A stretch of 64,000 bases of DNA, from contig CAJUBE010000026.1 in assembly GCA_910584725.1 (NCBI GenBank), positions 1 to 64,000 on the forward strand. The letters are read 5' to 3'. This document shows positions 18,251 to 27,525 of the stretch, one piece after another (position 1 is the first letter of the stretch; each line of letters opens with the position of its first letter). Both the position numbers and the translations under genes were made by a program. The notes below the pieces were generated by a model, which made no database searches, was not told the origin of the DNA, and saw only the letters and a list, made by a program, of their open reading frames with translations. The DNA is from an uncultured Lachnospiraceae bacterium (lineage in GTDB: Bacteria > Bacillota > Clostridia > Lachnospirales > Lachnospiraceae).

Positions 18251-19363
18251 ATGGATTTTATACCGGTAAATGAACCTCTTTTGAATGGCAATGAAAAGAA
18301 ATATCTGTGTGAGTGCATTGATACAGGATGGATTTCTTCGGAAGGCCCCTTTGTGAAAGAATTTGAGGCGAAAATGAGTGCGGCAGTAAATAGAAAATAT
18401 GGTATCGCCGTATCTAATGGCACTGCTGCATTGGAAGTAGCTGTTCAGGCGCTGAACATTGGAGAGGGCGATGAGGTAATTATGCCTGCCTTTACGATTA
18501 TTTCCTGTGCGATGGCAGTTACGAAGGTTGGCGCTGTCCCGGTCTTGATTGACAGCGATGCCGATACGTGGAATATGAATGTTGATGAAATAGAGTCTAA
18601 AATAACATCAAAAACCAAAGCTATTATGATGGTTCACTTATATGGACTTCCGGTTGAAGTGGACAAGGTTCTCGGGCTGGCTAAAAAATATAATCTCAAA
18701 GTAATAGAAGATGCGGCGGAGATGCACGGACAAACTTATAATGAGAAACCATGCGGCAGTTTTGGAGATATAAGCACATTCAGTTTTTATCCAAATAAGC
18801 ACATTACGACAGGGGAAGGTGGAATGATTGTTACGGATGATGAGGAACTGGCAGAACGATGCTGTATGCTGAGGAATCTCTGTTTTAGAAAAGATATTCG
18901 ATATGTGCATGATGAAATTAGCGATAATTATCGTTTTACCAACTTACAGGCGGCGGTTGGACTGGCACAATTGGAGCGGCTGGAGGAATTTGTTGAAAAG
19001 AAGCGCAGAATCGGACGTTTCTACACAGAAGCGCTGTCAGATATAAAAGGAATAAATTTGCCTGTTGCGGCTACCGGATATGCGGATAATATTTACTGGG
19101 TTTACGGGATTGTCCTGAATAAAGAAAGCAGTTTGACAAATCGTGAAGTAACAAAGTTACTTGCACAAGAAGGTGTAGGAACGCGGACTTTTTTCTGGTG
19201 TATGCATGAACAGCCCGTATATCAGAAGCAGGGATTGTTTAGAAATGAGAGATATAAAAATGCGGAGTATTTAGCGAGAAAAGGGTTTTATATTCCAAGC
19301 GGACTGGCACTGACAGAAGAACAGATGAAGAGCGTGGCGGATAAGCTGCATAAGATATTATAG
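18251..19363 (+). CDS. DegT/DnrJ/EryC1/StrS-family sugar aminotransferase
   Basis: The 370-residue protein matches the PLP-dependent sugar aminotransferases, closest in style to perosamine synthases. Seen features are SNGTAALEVAVQAL, EDAAEMHGQ, and the PLP Lys183 in SFYPNKHITTGEGG. It converts a keto-sugar nucleotide to the amino sugar using glutamate. No sugar dehydratase is present in the window, so the keto substrate must come from elsewhere or from an unusual route. Confidence 0.9.
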   Translation: MDFIPVNEPLLNGNEKKYLCECIDTGWISSEGPFVKEFEAKMSAAVNRKYGIAVSNGTAALEVAVQALNIGEGDEVIMPAFTIISCAMAVTKVGAVPVLIDSDADTWNMNVDEIESKITSKTKAIMMVHLYGLPVEVDKVLGLAKKYNLKVIEDAAEMHGQTYNEKPCGSFGDISTFSFYPNKHITTGEGGMIVTDDEELAERCCMLRNLCFRKDIRYVHDEISDNYRFTNLQAAVGLAQLERLEEFVEKKRRIGRFYTEALSDIKGINLPVAATGYADNIYWVYGIVLNKESSLTNREVTKLLAQEGVGTRTFFWCMHEQPVYQKQGLFRNERYKNAEYLARKGFYIPSGLALTEEQMKSVADKLHKIL

Positions 19364-19395
19364 TGCGATTTCATGCTATTTGGGAGGAAAATTTG

Positions 19396-20154
19396 ATGGA
19401 AGTATTTCAGGATTATGCATATTACTATAATACCTTTTATGCTGATAAAGACTATAAGGCAGAGGCACAGAAGGTTCATTTGCTTCTCGACAGATACGGA
19501 AATAATATAAAGCATATTATCAATTTCGGCTGTGGGACAGGAAGACATGATGCAGAATTGGCAGAAATGGGATATCGGTGTACCGGTATTGATATGAGCC
19601 CGATGATGATAGAAATTGCAGAAGAATATGCGAAAAGAAAGAATGTGGATATTGAGTTTTCAGTGGCAGACATAAGGAAATATATGGGGAAAAGCAGATA
19701 TGACGCAGTAATTTCGCTGTTTCATGTTATGAGTTACCAGAATACGAACCAGGATATTTTGGAAGCTTTTCAATCCGCGAGAAGGGTATTGCACAGTGGT
19801 GGAATATTGCTGTTTGATGTATGGTATGGTCCGGGAGTCCTGAGCGATAAGCCGACGGTTCGAGTAAAGGAAGCGCTGGATGATAAGCATAAGTTTGTAC
19901 GGATTGCAAGACCGGTTATGTATGATAAGAAAAATGTGGTTAATGTGTGCTATGAAGTGTTTGTTATTGACAGACAATCCGGTGAAACCAGGGTCATTAA
20001 TGAGGAGCACTGTATGAGATATTTTTTCAGACCGGAGCTTGAGCTTTTGCTGAAACAGGCGGATTTCGAATTAATTGGGAACTTTGATTGTGAAAATTTG
20101 GGAGAAACAGGGTATAATTCGTGGACAAGCTATTTTGTTGCGAGGGCTGTTTAG
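19396..20154 (+). CDS. Class I SAM-dependent methyltransferase
   Basis: The start at 19396 is preferred because GGGAGG lies just upstream; a GTG at 19363 would overlap the aminotransferase stop. The ~252-residue protein has motif I INFGCGTGRHDAEL, motif II-like CTGIDMSPMMIEIA, and a motif IV region YDAVISLFHVMSY. Similar methyltransferases in sugar clusters N- or C-methylate the amino sugar made by the adjacent DegT enzyme. It lacks the accessory Rossmann-like domain. Confidence 0.85.
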   Translation: MEVFQDYAYYYNTFYADKDYKAEAQKVHLLLDRYGNNIKHIINFGCGTGRHDAELAEMGYRCTGIDMSPMMIEIAEEYAKRKNVDIEFSVADIRKYMGKSRYDAVISLFHVMSYQNTNQDILEAFQSARRVLHSGGILLFDVWYGPGVLSDKPTVRVKEALDDKHKFVRIARPVMYDKKNVVNVCYEVFVIDRQSGETRVINEEHCMRYFFRPELELLLKQADFELIGNFDCENLGETGYNSWTSYFVARAV

Positions 20155-20171
20155 CAGGGAGAGAGTCAGAC

Positions 20172-21488
20172 ATGGTAAAGTTTATGTCATATGAAGACAG
20201 TTATTTTGATATATGCAAAGATACAGACGGGGGGACGATCATTTATGGAATAGGCACATATGGGAAAAGGATATTTCCTTATTTGAAAAATGTTTCGTAT
20301 ATATGTGACAAGCGTGCAACGGAATTGAGAGAATGGAATGGTGTATCTATAATACTTCCAGAAGAACTTATCACAATAAAGGAACCAATGCTTATAGTTT
20401 TATGTGTAAAATCAGAAGCGGCAAGAAATGAAATGAAAAGTACACTGCTTGAACTGCAGATAAATGCTTTTGTTTTTGACTATTTTGATAATAGAGCGTT
20501 TGATTGTTACAAAAATAAAACCCTTGATGTATATGAAGTAAATAAAAGAATTCGTTATGTACATATAATATGTGAGGATAGAGGATGGATTTTGAATAAG
20601 TTTGCCATGAGAATGTCAGAAGAACTAAAAAAGAAAGGTATTCACTGTTCGATTAGTGAAGCAGTTGATCCACGGGCAGATATCAATCACCATGTTATCT
20701 ATGCAAGTTGTGAACCAATGTTTCCTGATTATTATGAAACATTTATGATTACGCATATTGATTCGTATAATAAACTGGAGTATCTGAAGCATCAGTTGAA
20801 AAAAGCTAAAATGGGGATATGCATGTCGCGGGAAACGATGGAAAAGCTTGCGGGATATGGAGTTCCCAGAGAAAAACTGTGTTATATTAACCCGGCACAA
20901 GACAGTGTGTTAAAGCCCAAAAAATATGTGTTAGGAATCACACATAAAGTACATGATCAAGATCACAGAAAAAACGAAGAGGTGTTGGTTGAGCTGTGCA
21001 AGGCGTTAAACCCTGAATATTTTTCATTTAAGATAATGGGTTCCGGCTGGGGCGATATTGTTGCATCTGTTAGAATCATGGGGTTTCAGGTGGAGTATTA
21101 TGATGAATTTGACTACGAGGAATATGTCAGGCTGATTCCCTCACTTGATTATTATTTGTTTTGGGGATTTGATGAAGGATCTATGGGATATTTGGACGCA
21201 CTTCGGGCAGGGGTGGAAACAATCGTAACCCCTCAAGGATATCATCTGGATGTGAAGGGTGGAATAACATACGCATGTCGAACCATACCTGAATTTATAG
21301 ATGTTTTAATAAGCTTACAGGGAAAACGGGAAAAACTAGTAAAATCCGTAGAGGAATGGACATGGAAGAATTTCACAGATAAGCATCTGGAAGTATGGAA
21401 TTATTTACTAGGGAATGAAGAAGAATTGTTTAAAAATCAGCATATGTATGAAGACGGTATATTTTCTGTCTTGAGATTACAGGCATAA
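20172..21488 (+). CDS. Rossmann-like domain + GT4-like glycosyltransferase
   Basis: The ATG at 20172 has GGGAGAG 9 bp upstream; an earlier in-frame start at 20121 would overlap the methyltransferase. Residues about 15-105 hold the accessory domain (TIIYGIGTYGKRIFPY, then ICDKRA). The remainder looks like a GT-B fold transferase: FKIMGSGWGDI, then YYLFWGFDEGSMGYLDALRAG, the donor-binding Glu-containing end typical of GT4. Acceptor and donor are not identifiable. Confidence 0.7.
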   Translation: MVKFMSYEDSYFDICKDTDGGTIIYGIGTYGKRIFPYLKNVSYICDKRATELREWNGVSIILPEELITIKEPMLIVLCVKSEAARNEMKSTLLELQINAFVFDYFDNRAFDCYKNKTLDVYEVNKRIRYVHIICEDRGWILNKFAMRMSEELKKKGIHCSISEAVDPRADINHHVIYASCEPMFPDYYETFMITHIDSYNKLEYLKHQLKKAKMGICMSRETMEKLAGYGVPREKLCYINPAQDSVLKPKKYVLGITHKVHDQDHRKNEEVLVELCKALNPEYFSFKIMGSGWGDIVASVRIMGFQVEYYDEFDYEEYVRLIPSLDYYLFWGFDEGSMGYLDALRAGVETIVTPQGYHLDVKGGITYACRTIPEFIDVLISLQGKREKLVKSVEEWTWKNFTDKHLEVWNYLLGNEEELFKNQHMYEDGIFSVLRLQA

Positions 21489-21499
21489 GGGGTGAGAAA

Positions 21500-22759
21500 A
21501 TGAGAATAGCAGTAATCGGTGGAAGAAAGAGAATAAAAGAAATCAAAAGAATATTCAGGGAGCAGACAGAAATTATGTTTCTTCTTGATAATAATGCGCA
21601 ATTGACAGGGAAAGAGATAGAGGGAATAAGGATATACACGCCTTATAATTTTCCGCAAGGGGCTGTGGATTATATTTATGTTTTTATGTATGAATATGAA
21701 ACGGTCAGACAGGAATTACTGGATTTAGGAACAGATTGTGAATGTATTGTTTGCTTCAGCGGTCTTGATTTGGAACTACAGGAATATGAGAATGTTTTTA
21801 ATATTGATGCTGCAGACAGACTGCAATTGAGAATAAAGACGGATTATTTGATAGGCAGAATCAGACAGTTAGAAGAAGAATATCAGTATTTTGAGCAAAA
21901 TTACATATACGAAGCGGCGGACATGTTTAAACATAAGAAGATATCTTTGCCTAAAGTATGCAGCGTGGAAACTACCTGTAAAAAAATTATTTCCGATAAA
22001 TGTTCGATGAGCAGATATGGGGATGGAGAGTTTGAAATTATTTTTGGGCATGCCAAAGACATATATCAGGGTAATGATGAAGCTTTAGCAAAACGCCTTC
22101 GTGAAATTTTGTTGTCTGATTTGGATAATCACATTATTGCTCTTGCAGATGATTACGGTGCAATGCAAGGGATTCGCAGAAAAAATAGGAATACCATAAG
22201 AAGATATATGACAGAAGAAAAAAGAGAAAAGCATTATGCTTTATTAAATATGGATAAAGAGTATTACAATGCTTATATCAGCAGGCCGTATGTGATATAT
22301 CCGCATAATGAAATTGAAAGAGCAAAGGAAAGATTCGATAATTTGAAACGAATTTGGGCTTCTTGCGACATTTTGCTTGTAGAAGGGGAAAGTACCCGTA
22401 TGGGGGTTGGAAATGATCTTTTTGCAAATGCAGAAAGCATACAACGAATTATCGCGCCAAATGAGAACGCATATAAAATATATGACGAAATTTATCATGC
22501 GGCACTACAATACGGTAAAGACAAACTGATCCTGATTGCGCTTGGACCGACGGCGACGGTGCTTGCTTATGATTTGGCAAAAGAGGGATATTGGGCATTG
22601 GACATCGGGCATTTGGATTTGGAATACGAGTGGTTTTTGAAGGGGAAAGGGTACAGTTATGTCCCTGATAAATATAATAATGAGATGTTGGGCGACACTA
22701 CGGTAATCGATATTCGTGATGAAGATTACGAGAAATCCATTGTCTGTTTTTTAGAATAG
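21500..22759 (+). CDS. Rossmann-like domain + GT-D fold glycosyltransferase
   Basis: Residues about 1-90 are a divergent accessory domain (RIAVIGGRKRIKEI, FLLDNNAQLTG). Residues about 155-410 match the GT-D (DUF1792) family: CSMSRYGDGEFEIIFG, IIALADDYG, and a GPTATVLAYDLAKEGYWALD C-terminal motif. The founding GT-D enzyme adds a glucose to the glycan of a streptococcal adhesin, which makes protein or surface glycosylation plausible here. AGGGGTGAG precedes the ATG. Confidence 0.8.
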   Translation: MRIAVIGGRKRIKEIKRIFREQTEIMFLLDNNAQLTGKEIEGIRIYTPYNFPQGAVDYIYVFMYEYETVRQELLDLGTDCECIVCFSGLDLELQEYENVFNIDAADRLQLRIKTDYLIGRIRQLEEEYQYFEQNYIYEAADMFKHKKISLPKVCSVETTCKKIISDKCSMSRYGDGEFEIIFGHAKDIYQGNDEALAKRLREILLSDLDNHIIALADDYGAMQGIRRKNRNTIRRYMTEEKREKHYALLNMDKEYYNAYISRPYVIYPHNEIERAKERFDNLKRIWASCDILLVEGESTRMGVGNDLFANAESIQRIIAPNENAYKIYDEIYHAALQYGKDKLILIALGPTATVLAYDLAKEGYWALDIGHLDLEYEWFLKGKGYSYVPDKYNNEMLGDTTVIDIRDEDYEKSIVCFLE

Positions 22760-22800
22760 TAAAATTTAGGTATTATTATATACAGTGGGGAAGGAGAGCT

Positions 22801-24141
22801 ATGATAAAGGTTTCTGTTATAATGCCATCCTTGAATGTGGCAGACTACATAAGGGAATGTATAGAAAGCGTATTGAAGCAGACGCTGCGGGAAATAGAAA
22901 TTATATGTGTTGATGCAGGCTCCAATGACGGTACGCGTCAAATATTGCAAGAATATGCACAGAAGGACGAAAGAGTATTCATTATTGACAGTAATATCAA
23001 GAGTTATGGCGCACAGGTAAATATGGGAATTCAGGCGGCAAAAGGAGAATATATAGCAATCCTAGAAACAGATGATTATGTGCTGGATGATATGTATGAG
23101 AGACTGTATGATACCGCCCAAAAGAATAAACTCGATTATGCCATGGCGGATTACATTCACTTTTATGATGATGTTGACGGGAAAAGAAAAATGTTCAAAG
23201 TGCAGGCCCTTGCATCTGCGCCAGAGCTGTATTATGAAATTCTTTCGATGGAAAATTATGCGTCTGTTTATAGCATTGACGATACGACATTGTGGAGGGG
23301 AATTTTTTTGCGAGAATTTATATTATCAAATAACATCACACTCAACGAAACGCCGGGAGCGGCGTATCAGGATATTTGTTTTATGCACAGAGTTAGGATG
23401 AAAGTGAAAAGAAGTATGTATATCAAAGAGTTTGGGTATTGCTACCGCACAGATAGGGAAGCGTCGTCAACAAATTCTGTTAATGGATTGAAATATGCAA
23501 AATTTGAATACCAATATTTGTTGGAACATGATGATATTCCAGAAATATATAGATCTAAGATATATTATACGATGTCTTTATCGTTGGTGAGTGAGAGCAG
23601 AAATATCCTCACCAAGACAGGATATGCATGGAGGAAAGCAGATCTAGAATATTATGGATGGTTCAGAAGTATTCTGTCACAAGCAGTGAAAGATGGGCAG
23701 CTCGTAGAATCAATGGGTGGTAAGGAATGGTGGGAACCACTTGCAGTTCTACTTGATTCAAACGAGAATTTTGCCGAACGGTTGAAAGCTGTTTCGAATA
23801 ATCTTGATCAGATTAAAGCAATAGCGTTCAATGAGGGATTTATAATAATATGTGGTGCCGGAATACGAGGACAAAACTTGGCGAGAATATTAAAAAGAGA
23901 AGAAACATACGGCAGAAAAACAGATATTCTATATGCCGATAACGATAGCAGAATTTGGGATAGTTACATAGACGGAATAAGAGTTTTATCGGTGGATCAA
24001 TGCGCTAAAGAATATCCAGACGCTGTTTTTGTGATAGCAAATAAGGCGCATTATATGCAGATAAGAGATCAGTTGGCGGCGAAAGGCATTTCAAAAGAAA
24101 AAATATTTGAGTACAAGCCGACAGCGGAATGGAGTTTATAA
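22801..24141 (+). CDS. GT2 glycosyltransferase with C-terminal Rossmann-like domain
   Basis: Residues 1-230 are a GT-A family 2 domain: VSVIMPSLNVADYIRECIES, VDAGSNDGTRQIL, and ETDDYVLDDMYE containing the D-D metal site. The accessory Rossmann-like domain sits at the C-terminus (about 345-440): IIICGAGIRGQNLARILK, LYADNDSRIWDSY. The domain order is opposite to its neighbours, which shows the accessory domain moves as a unit. GAAGGAGAG precedes the ATG. Confidence 0.85.
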   Translation: MIKVSVIMPSLNVADYIRECIESVLKQTLREIEIICVDAGSNDGTRQILQEYAQKDERVFIIDSNIKSYGAQVNMGIQAAKGEYIAILETDDYVLDDMYERLYDTAQKNKLDYAMADYIHFYDDVDGKRKMFKVQALASAPELYYEILSMENYASVYSIDDTTLWRGIFLREFILSNNITLNETPGAAYQDICFMHRVRMKVKRSMYIKEFGYCYRTDREASSTNSVNGLKYAKFEYQYLLEHDDIPEIYRSKIYYTMSLSLVSESRNILTKTGYAWRKADLEYYGWFRSILSQAVKDGQLVESMGGKEWWEPLAVLLDSNENFAERLKAVSNNLDQIKAIAFNEGFIIICGAGIRGQNLARILKREETYGRKTDILYADNDSRIWDSYIDGIRVLSVDQCAKEYPDAVFVIANKAHYMQIRDQLAAKGISKEKIFEYKPTAEWSL

Positions 24142-24175
24142 GATTCCTTTATTCGGGAAGGAGGAGTAGTAATTA

Positions 24176-25336
24176 TTGTTGTTTAACAGAAAAAATTTGA
24201 TTGACTCGTTGGATAAATTATACAACATATTATGTTCGGATAAACGTGTGAATCTTTATGGGGCAGGAGTGCGCTTGGATCTCTTTTTTCAAGCAATGGA
24301 TGAATGCAAATTGTCTGTTAAGATTGAAAGAATCTTTGTTACATCTGCTAAAGGAAATCCTGAACAAATACGGGGCATTCCTGTCGTGGAATTTGCGCAG
24401 AATCTCCTTACAGAAAAGGATATTGTGCTGCTGACACTGAGCGAGTGCTATGTGGAACAGGTGGCGAGTGTTTTAAAGCAGAGCAAAGCCAGCATATATC
24501 AGATTGATTTTGATATTATTGACGCAGTCCCTTCGGATGAAATTAAGGCATGTATTGAGCCATTTATCAGCGGGTTTGATGTATGCAGTACGGGATGGAA
24601 CGAACCGAACGGGAAATACCCCAAAAGTGCATGGACAATGTGGTGGCAGGGGGAAGAGAATGCGCCCGACATTGTAAAGGCGTGCTGGAACAGCCAAAGG
24701 GAAAATCTGCCGGAGGGCGTTCCGCTACGGATTTTGACGAAGGATAATTTCAGAGAGTACATAGATATTCCTGATTACATATTAGAAAAATACGAAAACG
24801 GCCTGATCCTGCCGGCGCACCTTTCAGATATCGTCAGATGCTGTCTGTTGTATAAATATGGCGGGGTCTGGCTGGATTCCACGATTTTAATGTGCGGACC
24901 GATGCCAGGGGAATGCATGGAATGTTCTCTTTATACCAGAACAACTTTTGGACGGGAATTTAACGCGAAGGCTGTCTGGGCAATCTGGTTTTTGTGTTCT
25001 CAGAGCGGGGAAAAGTTATTTCGTTTTGTTATGGAAGCCTATTTTTACTATTTCCAGAATTATGATCGGATTAAATACTATCTGACGACAGATTACCTGA
25101 TTGGGATCGCCTGCAATCTTTTCCCGGATATATGCAGCAGATTAAACCGGATACCTTATAACAATATTAAGGCAATGGTACTGGGGCGGCATTTGGAAGA
25201 GCAATATGAAGCGGACAATTATCGGGAATATACGGAAGATACTTTTATACAGAAATTGACATGGCACGGGGACGGATACAGGGAGGATTCTGTCTATCAG
25301 TATATTATTCGCACCTATGGAGGAGATGGCAAGTGA
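24176..25336 (+). CDS. Rossmann-like domain + capsular-polysaccharide-synthesis (GT32-like) glycosyltransferase
   Basis: A TTG start is used: AAGGAGG lies 11 bp upstream and the codon two before TTG is a stop, so no ATG is available. Residues about 20-120 are the accessory domain (RVNLYGAGVRLDLFF). Residues about 140-375 match Caps_synth/GT32-type transferases: TMWWQG, HLSDIVRCCLLYKYGGVWLD, with the D-x-D-like metal site near residue 240. The last bases overlap the next gene by 4 bp (GTGA). Confidence 0.8.
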   Translation: MLFNRKNLIDSLDKLYNILCSDKRVNLYGAGVRLDLFFQAMDECKLSVKIERIFVTSAKGNPEQIRGIPVVEFAQNLLTEKDIVLLTLSECYVEQVASVLKQSKASIYQIDFDIIDAVPSDEIKACIEPFISGFDVCSTGWNEPNGKYPKSAWTMWWQGEENAPDIVKACWNSQRENLPEGVPLRILTKDNFREYIDIPDYILEKYENGLILPAHLSDIVRCCLLYKYGGVWLDSTILMCGPMPGECMECSLYTRTTFGREFNAKAVWAIWFLCSQSGEKLFRFVMEAYFYYFQNYDRIKYYLTTDYLIGIACNLFPDICSRLNRIPYNNIKAMVLGRHLEEQYEADNYREYTEDTFIQKLTWHGDGYREDSVYQYIIRTYGGDGK

Positions 25337-26424
25337 TAGATTTCGAGAAGACAATAGATGAGATAATAGAGGCGGCTCATCACCGGCGGGAAATGGAAGT
25401 GATAAAAGAGCAGGCGGCCAGTGGAAAATCAATCATTCTGTTTGGAGCAGGAAACTGTGGGCATATCGTATACCGCTTTTTAGAACAGGAAAAAGTGCCG
25501 GTTGCGGCTTTTTGTGATAATAAGTTAGCCGGAAACGTTGATGGGGAAACAAATGTCAAAATCATAGGCGTTGAGGAATTGAAAGCAGACCCGGAAAGCT
25601 TTTTTGTTTTGATCTGCGTGGCGGATGAACCGATATATCAGACAATATATGTGCAGCTCATGGAATTGGGTTTTGACGGAAAGCAATGCCTTTTTATGGA
25701 GAATTATATTGAGAGGATACCTATAGATTTTCTGGTTGAAAACAAAGAAAAATATAAGAGGGTATTTGATCTGTTGGCAGATGAGATTTCCAGAGAAGTT
25801 TATATGGAGCGAATCAAAAGAGTGTTTCTGTTATCTGATATTTCACACGTCATGCGTCCTGCAGAAGAACAATATTTTGATCAGAAAGTCGGATTGACAG
25901 ATCAGGAAGTGTTTGTGGACTGCGGCGCGTATATTGGCGATACGGCAATGGAGTTTATAAAACGGGCAGAGGGGAAGTACAGGCAGATTTATATGTTCGA
26001 GGCGGAAGCGTCAAAATTTAAGCAGATACGGGAAAATCTGGCAGGATATTCGTATAAGCTGTATCCATACGGTGTGTGGTCGGATAACACAGTGCTATGT
26101 TTTGATGCCGACGGTTCTTCCGCATCAAAGGTGTCCGATCATGGAACGGGCATACAGGTGGAGGTAGTTGCTCTGGACAATGTGGAATTTGAGGAGACGC
26201 CTACTTTTATTAAAATGGATATTGAGGGTGCGGAAAAAGAGGCGCTTTTGGGAGCAAAGAATATGATAACAGAACATCATCCCAAGCTTGCTATATGTGT
26301 TTATCACAGATGGGAGGACTTGTTTGAACTGCCGCTTTTAATAAAAGAGTTTTACCCTGATTATAAGCTTTATATCAGACATTATTCCGATCATTTTGCG
26401 GAAACGGTGTGTTACGCGATATAG
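25333..26424 (+). CDS. Rossmann-like domain + FkbM-type methyltransferase
   Basis: The GTG start overlaps the preceding stop as GTGA, with AGGAG just upstream. Residues about 30-130 carry the accessory domain (IILFGAGNCGHIVYRFL, AFCDNKLAG). Residues about 190-360 match FkbM methyltransferases: VFVDCGAYIGDTAMEFI, MFEAEASKF, and FIKMDIEGAEKEALLGA. FkbM enzymes O-methylate sugars or polyketides. This would be the third methyltransferase acting in the locus. Confidence 0.85.
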   Translation: MIDFEKTIDEIIEAAHHRREMEVIKEQAASGKSIILFGAGNCGHIVYRFLEQEKVPVAAFCDNKLAGNVDGETNVKIIGVEELKADPESFFVLICVADEPIYQTIYVQLMELGFDGKQCLFMENYIERIPIDFLVENKEKYKRVFDLLADEISREVYMERIKRVFLLSDISHVMRPAEEQYFDQKVGLTDQEVFVDCGAYIGDTAMEFIKRAEGKYRQIYMFEAEASKFKQIRENLAGYSYKLYPYGVWSDNTVLCFDADGSSASKVSDHGTGIQVEVVALDNVEFEETPTFIKMDIEGAEKEALLGAKNMITEHHPKLAICVYHRWEDLFELPLLIKEFYPDYKLYIRHYSDHFAETVCYAI

Positions 26425-26492
26425 AAACCGGTAATAAAAAAACGTTCGGCAGGATGAAGGATAAAACTGAATTGTGAGGAGGAATGTTGTAG

Positions 26493-27392
26493 ATGAAAGC
26501 GGTAGTTTTTGGCGCAGGAAAGTATGGGAAGGCATTGAAACAGGGACTGGAGAAATACTGCGGCGTGGAGATTCTGGCGATATGTGACAATGATGCTGCA
26601 AAATGGGACAAGGAGATAGACAATATCCGCATTATAAGCCCCGACGGTCTTTCGCAGTTATCTTTCGACAAGGTATTTATCAGCCTGATGTTTGGTGAAA
26701 CATTTATGGAGGCGGTAAAACAACTGGTTGAGCTGGGGATTCCGGGGGAGAAGCTTGTGATTATGAAAACAGATCACACTTATCAGGACGCATTTCTTGC
26801 GCTGGATCCTGTCAGAAAAAACTGGATAAAAAGTTTTGCCGATTATACCAGAGAAGCGGGACTGAAGGGAAGTGTGGCGGAATGTGGCGTGTTTCAAGGT
26901 GAAACCTCTATGTTTATCAATAAGTATTGGCCTGACAGGACATTATATCTGTGCGATACTTTTGAGGGATTTGATAGGAACGATGTTGTATATGAGAACA
27001 CGAATTTTTCGGCTTTTGAGGAAGGAACATTTGGGTTTCGGTCGTTTCAGGAAGAAGCGTCGGAGACGTTGATAAAGTATGTAAAGGCACGAATGCCATA
27101 TCCGGAAAAAGCCATTATCTGTAAGGGATACTTTCCGGAGAGTGCGCAGGGGATAGACGATCAGTTTTGTTTTGTCAATCTGGATATGGATTTATATCAG
27201 CCGCAACTGGAGGGGCTGCGCTTTTTCTGGGACAGGATGGAAAAAGGCGGCGTGATTCTATTGCACGACTATTTTCACCCGGAACTGCCGGGTGTCAAAG
27301 CAGCGGTGGCAGATTTTGAAAAGGAGTTAAACATGAAACTGCCAAAAGTTCCAATAGGAGACGAATGCAGCATAGCCGTTATTCGGCTGTAG
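26493..27392 (+). CDS. Rossmann-like domain + TylF/MycF-type methyltransferase, second copy
   Basis: Residues about 1-95 are the accessory domain (AVVFGAGKYGKALKQGL, AICDNDAAKWD). Residues about 115-299 match TylF: SVAECGVFQGETSMFI, LCDTFEGFDRND, LHDYFHPELPGVKAAV. It is a paralog of 15628-16647 but with higher GC and clear divergence. It is followed within 15 bp by the left end of inverted-repeat unit C. Confidence 0.85.
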   Translation: MKAVVFGAGKYGKALKQGLEKYCGVEILAICDNDAAKWDKEIDNIRIISPDGLSQLSFDKVFISLMFGETFMEAVKQLVELGIPGEKLVIMKTDHTYQDAFLALDPVRKNWIKSFADYTREAGLKGSVAECGVFQGETSMFINKYWPDRTLYLCDTFEGFDRNDVVYENTNFSAFEEGTFGFRSFQEEASETLIKYVKARMPYPEKAIICKGYFPESAQGIDDQFCFVNLDMDLYQPQLEGLRFFWDRMEKGGVILLHDYFHPELPGVKAAVADFEKELNMKLPKVPIGDECSIAVIRL

Positions 27393-27454
27393 GAAATATT
27401 AAAATAGCACCTTGACAATTTCATACTTTACATGAGATTTAGAAACACCTTTCC

Positions 27455-27483
27455 TTTACACGTCCAAAATACGATGTTAAAAT
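27455..27483 (+). promoter_or_regulatory. Promoter of element C ATPase gene
   Basis: TTTACA (27455-27460) and TAAAAT (27478-27483) with a 17-bp spacer, matching the promoter of unit A in position relative to the left end. Confidence 0.65.
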
Positions 27484-27525
27484 GGGATATGAAACAATTC
27501 TGGCTCAGGGCATGGAGGACATGGA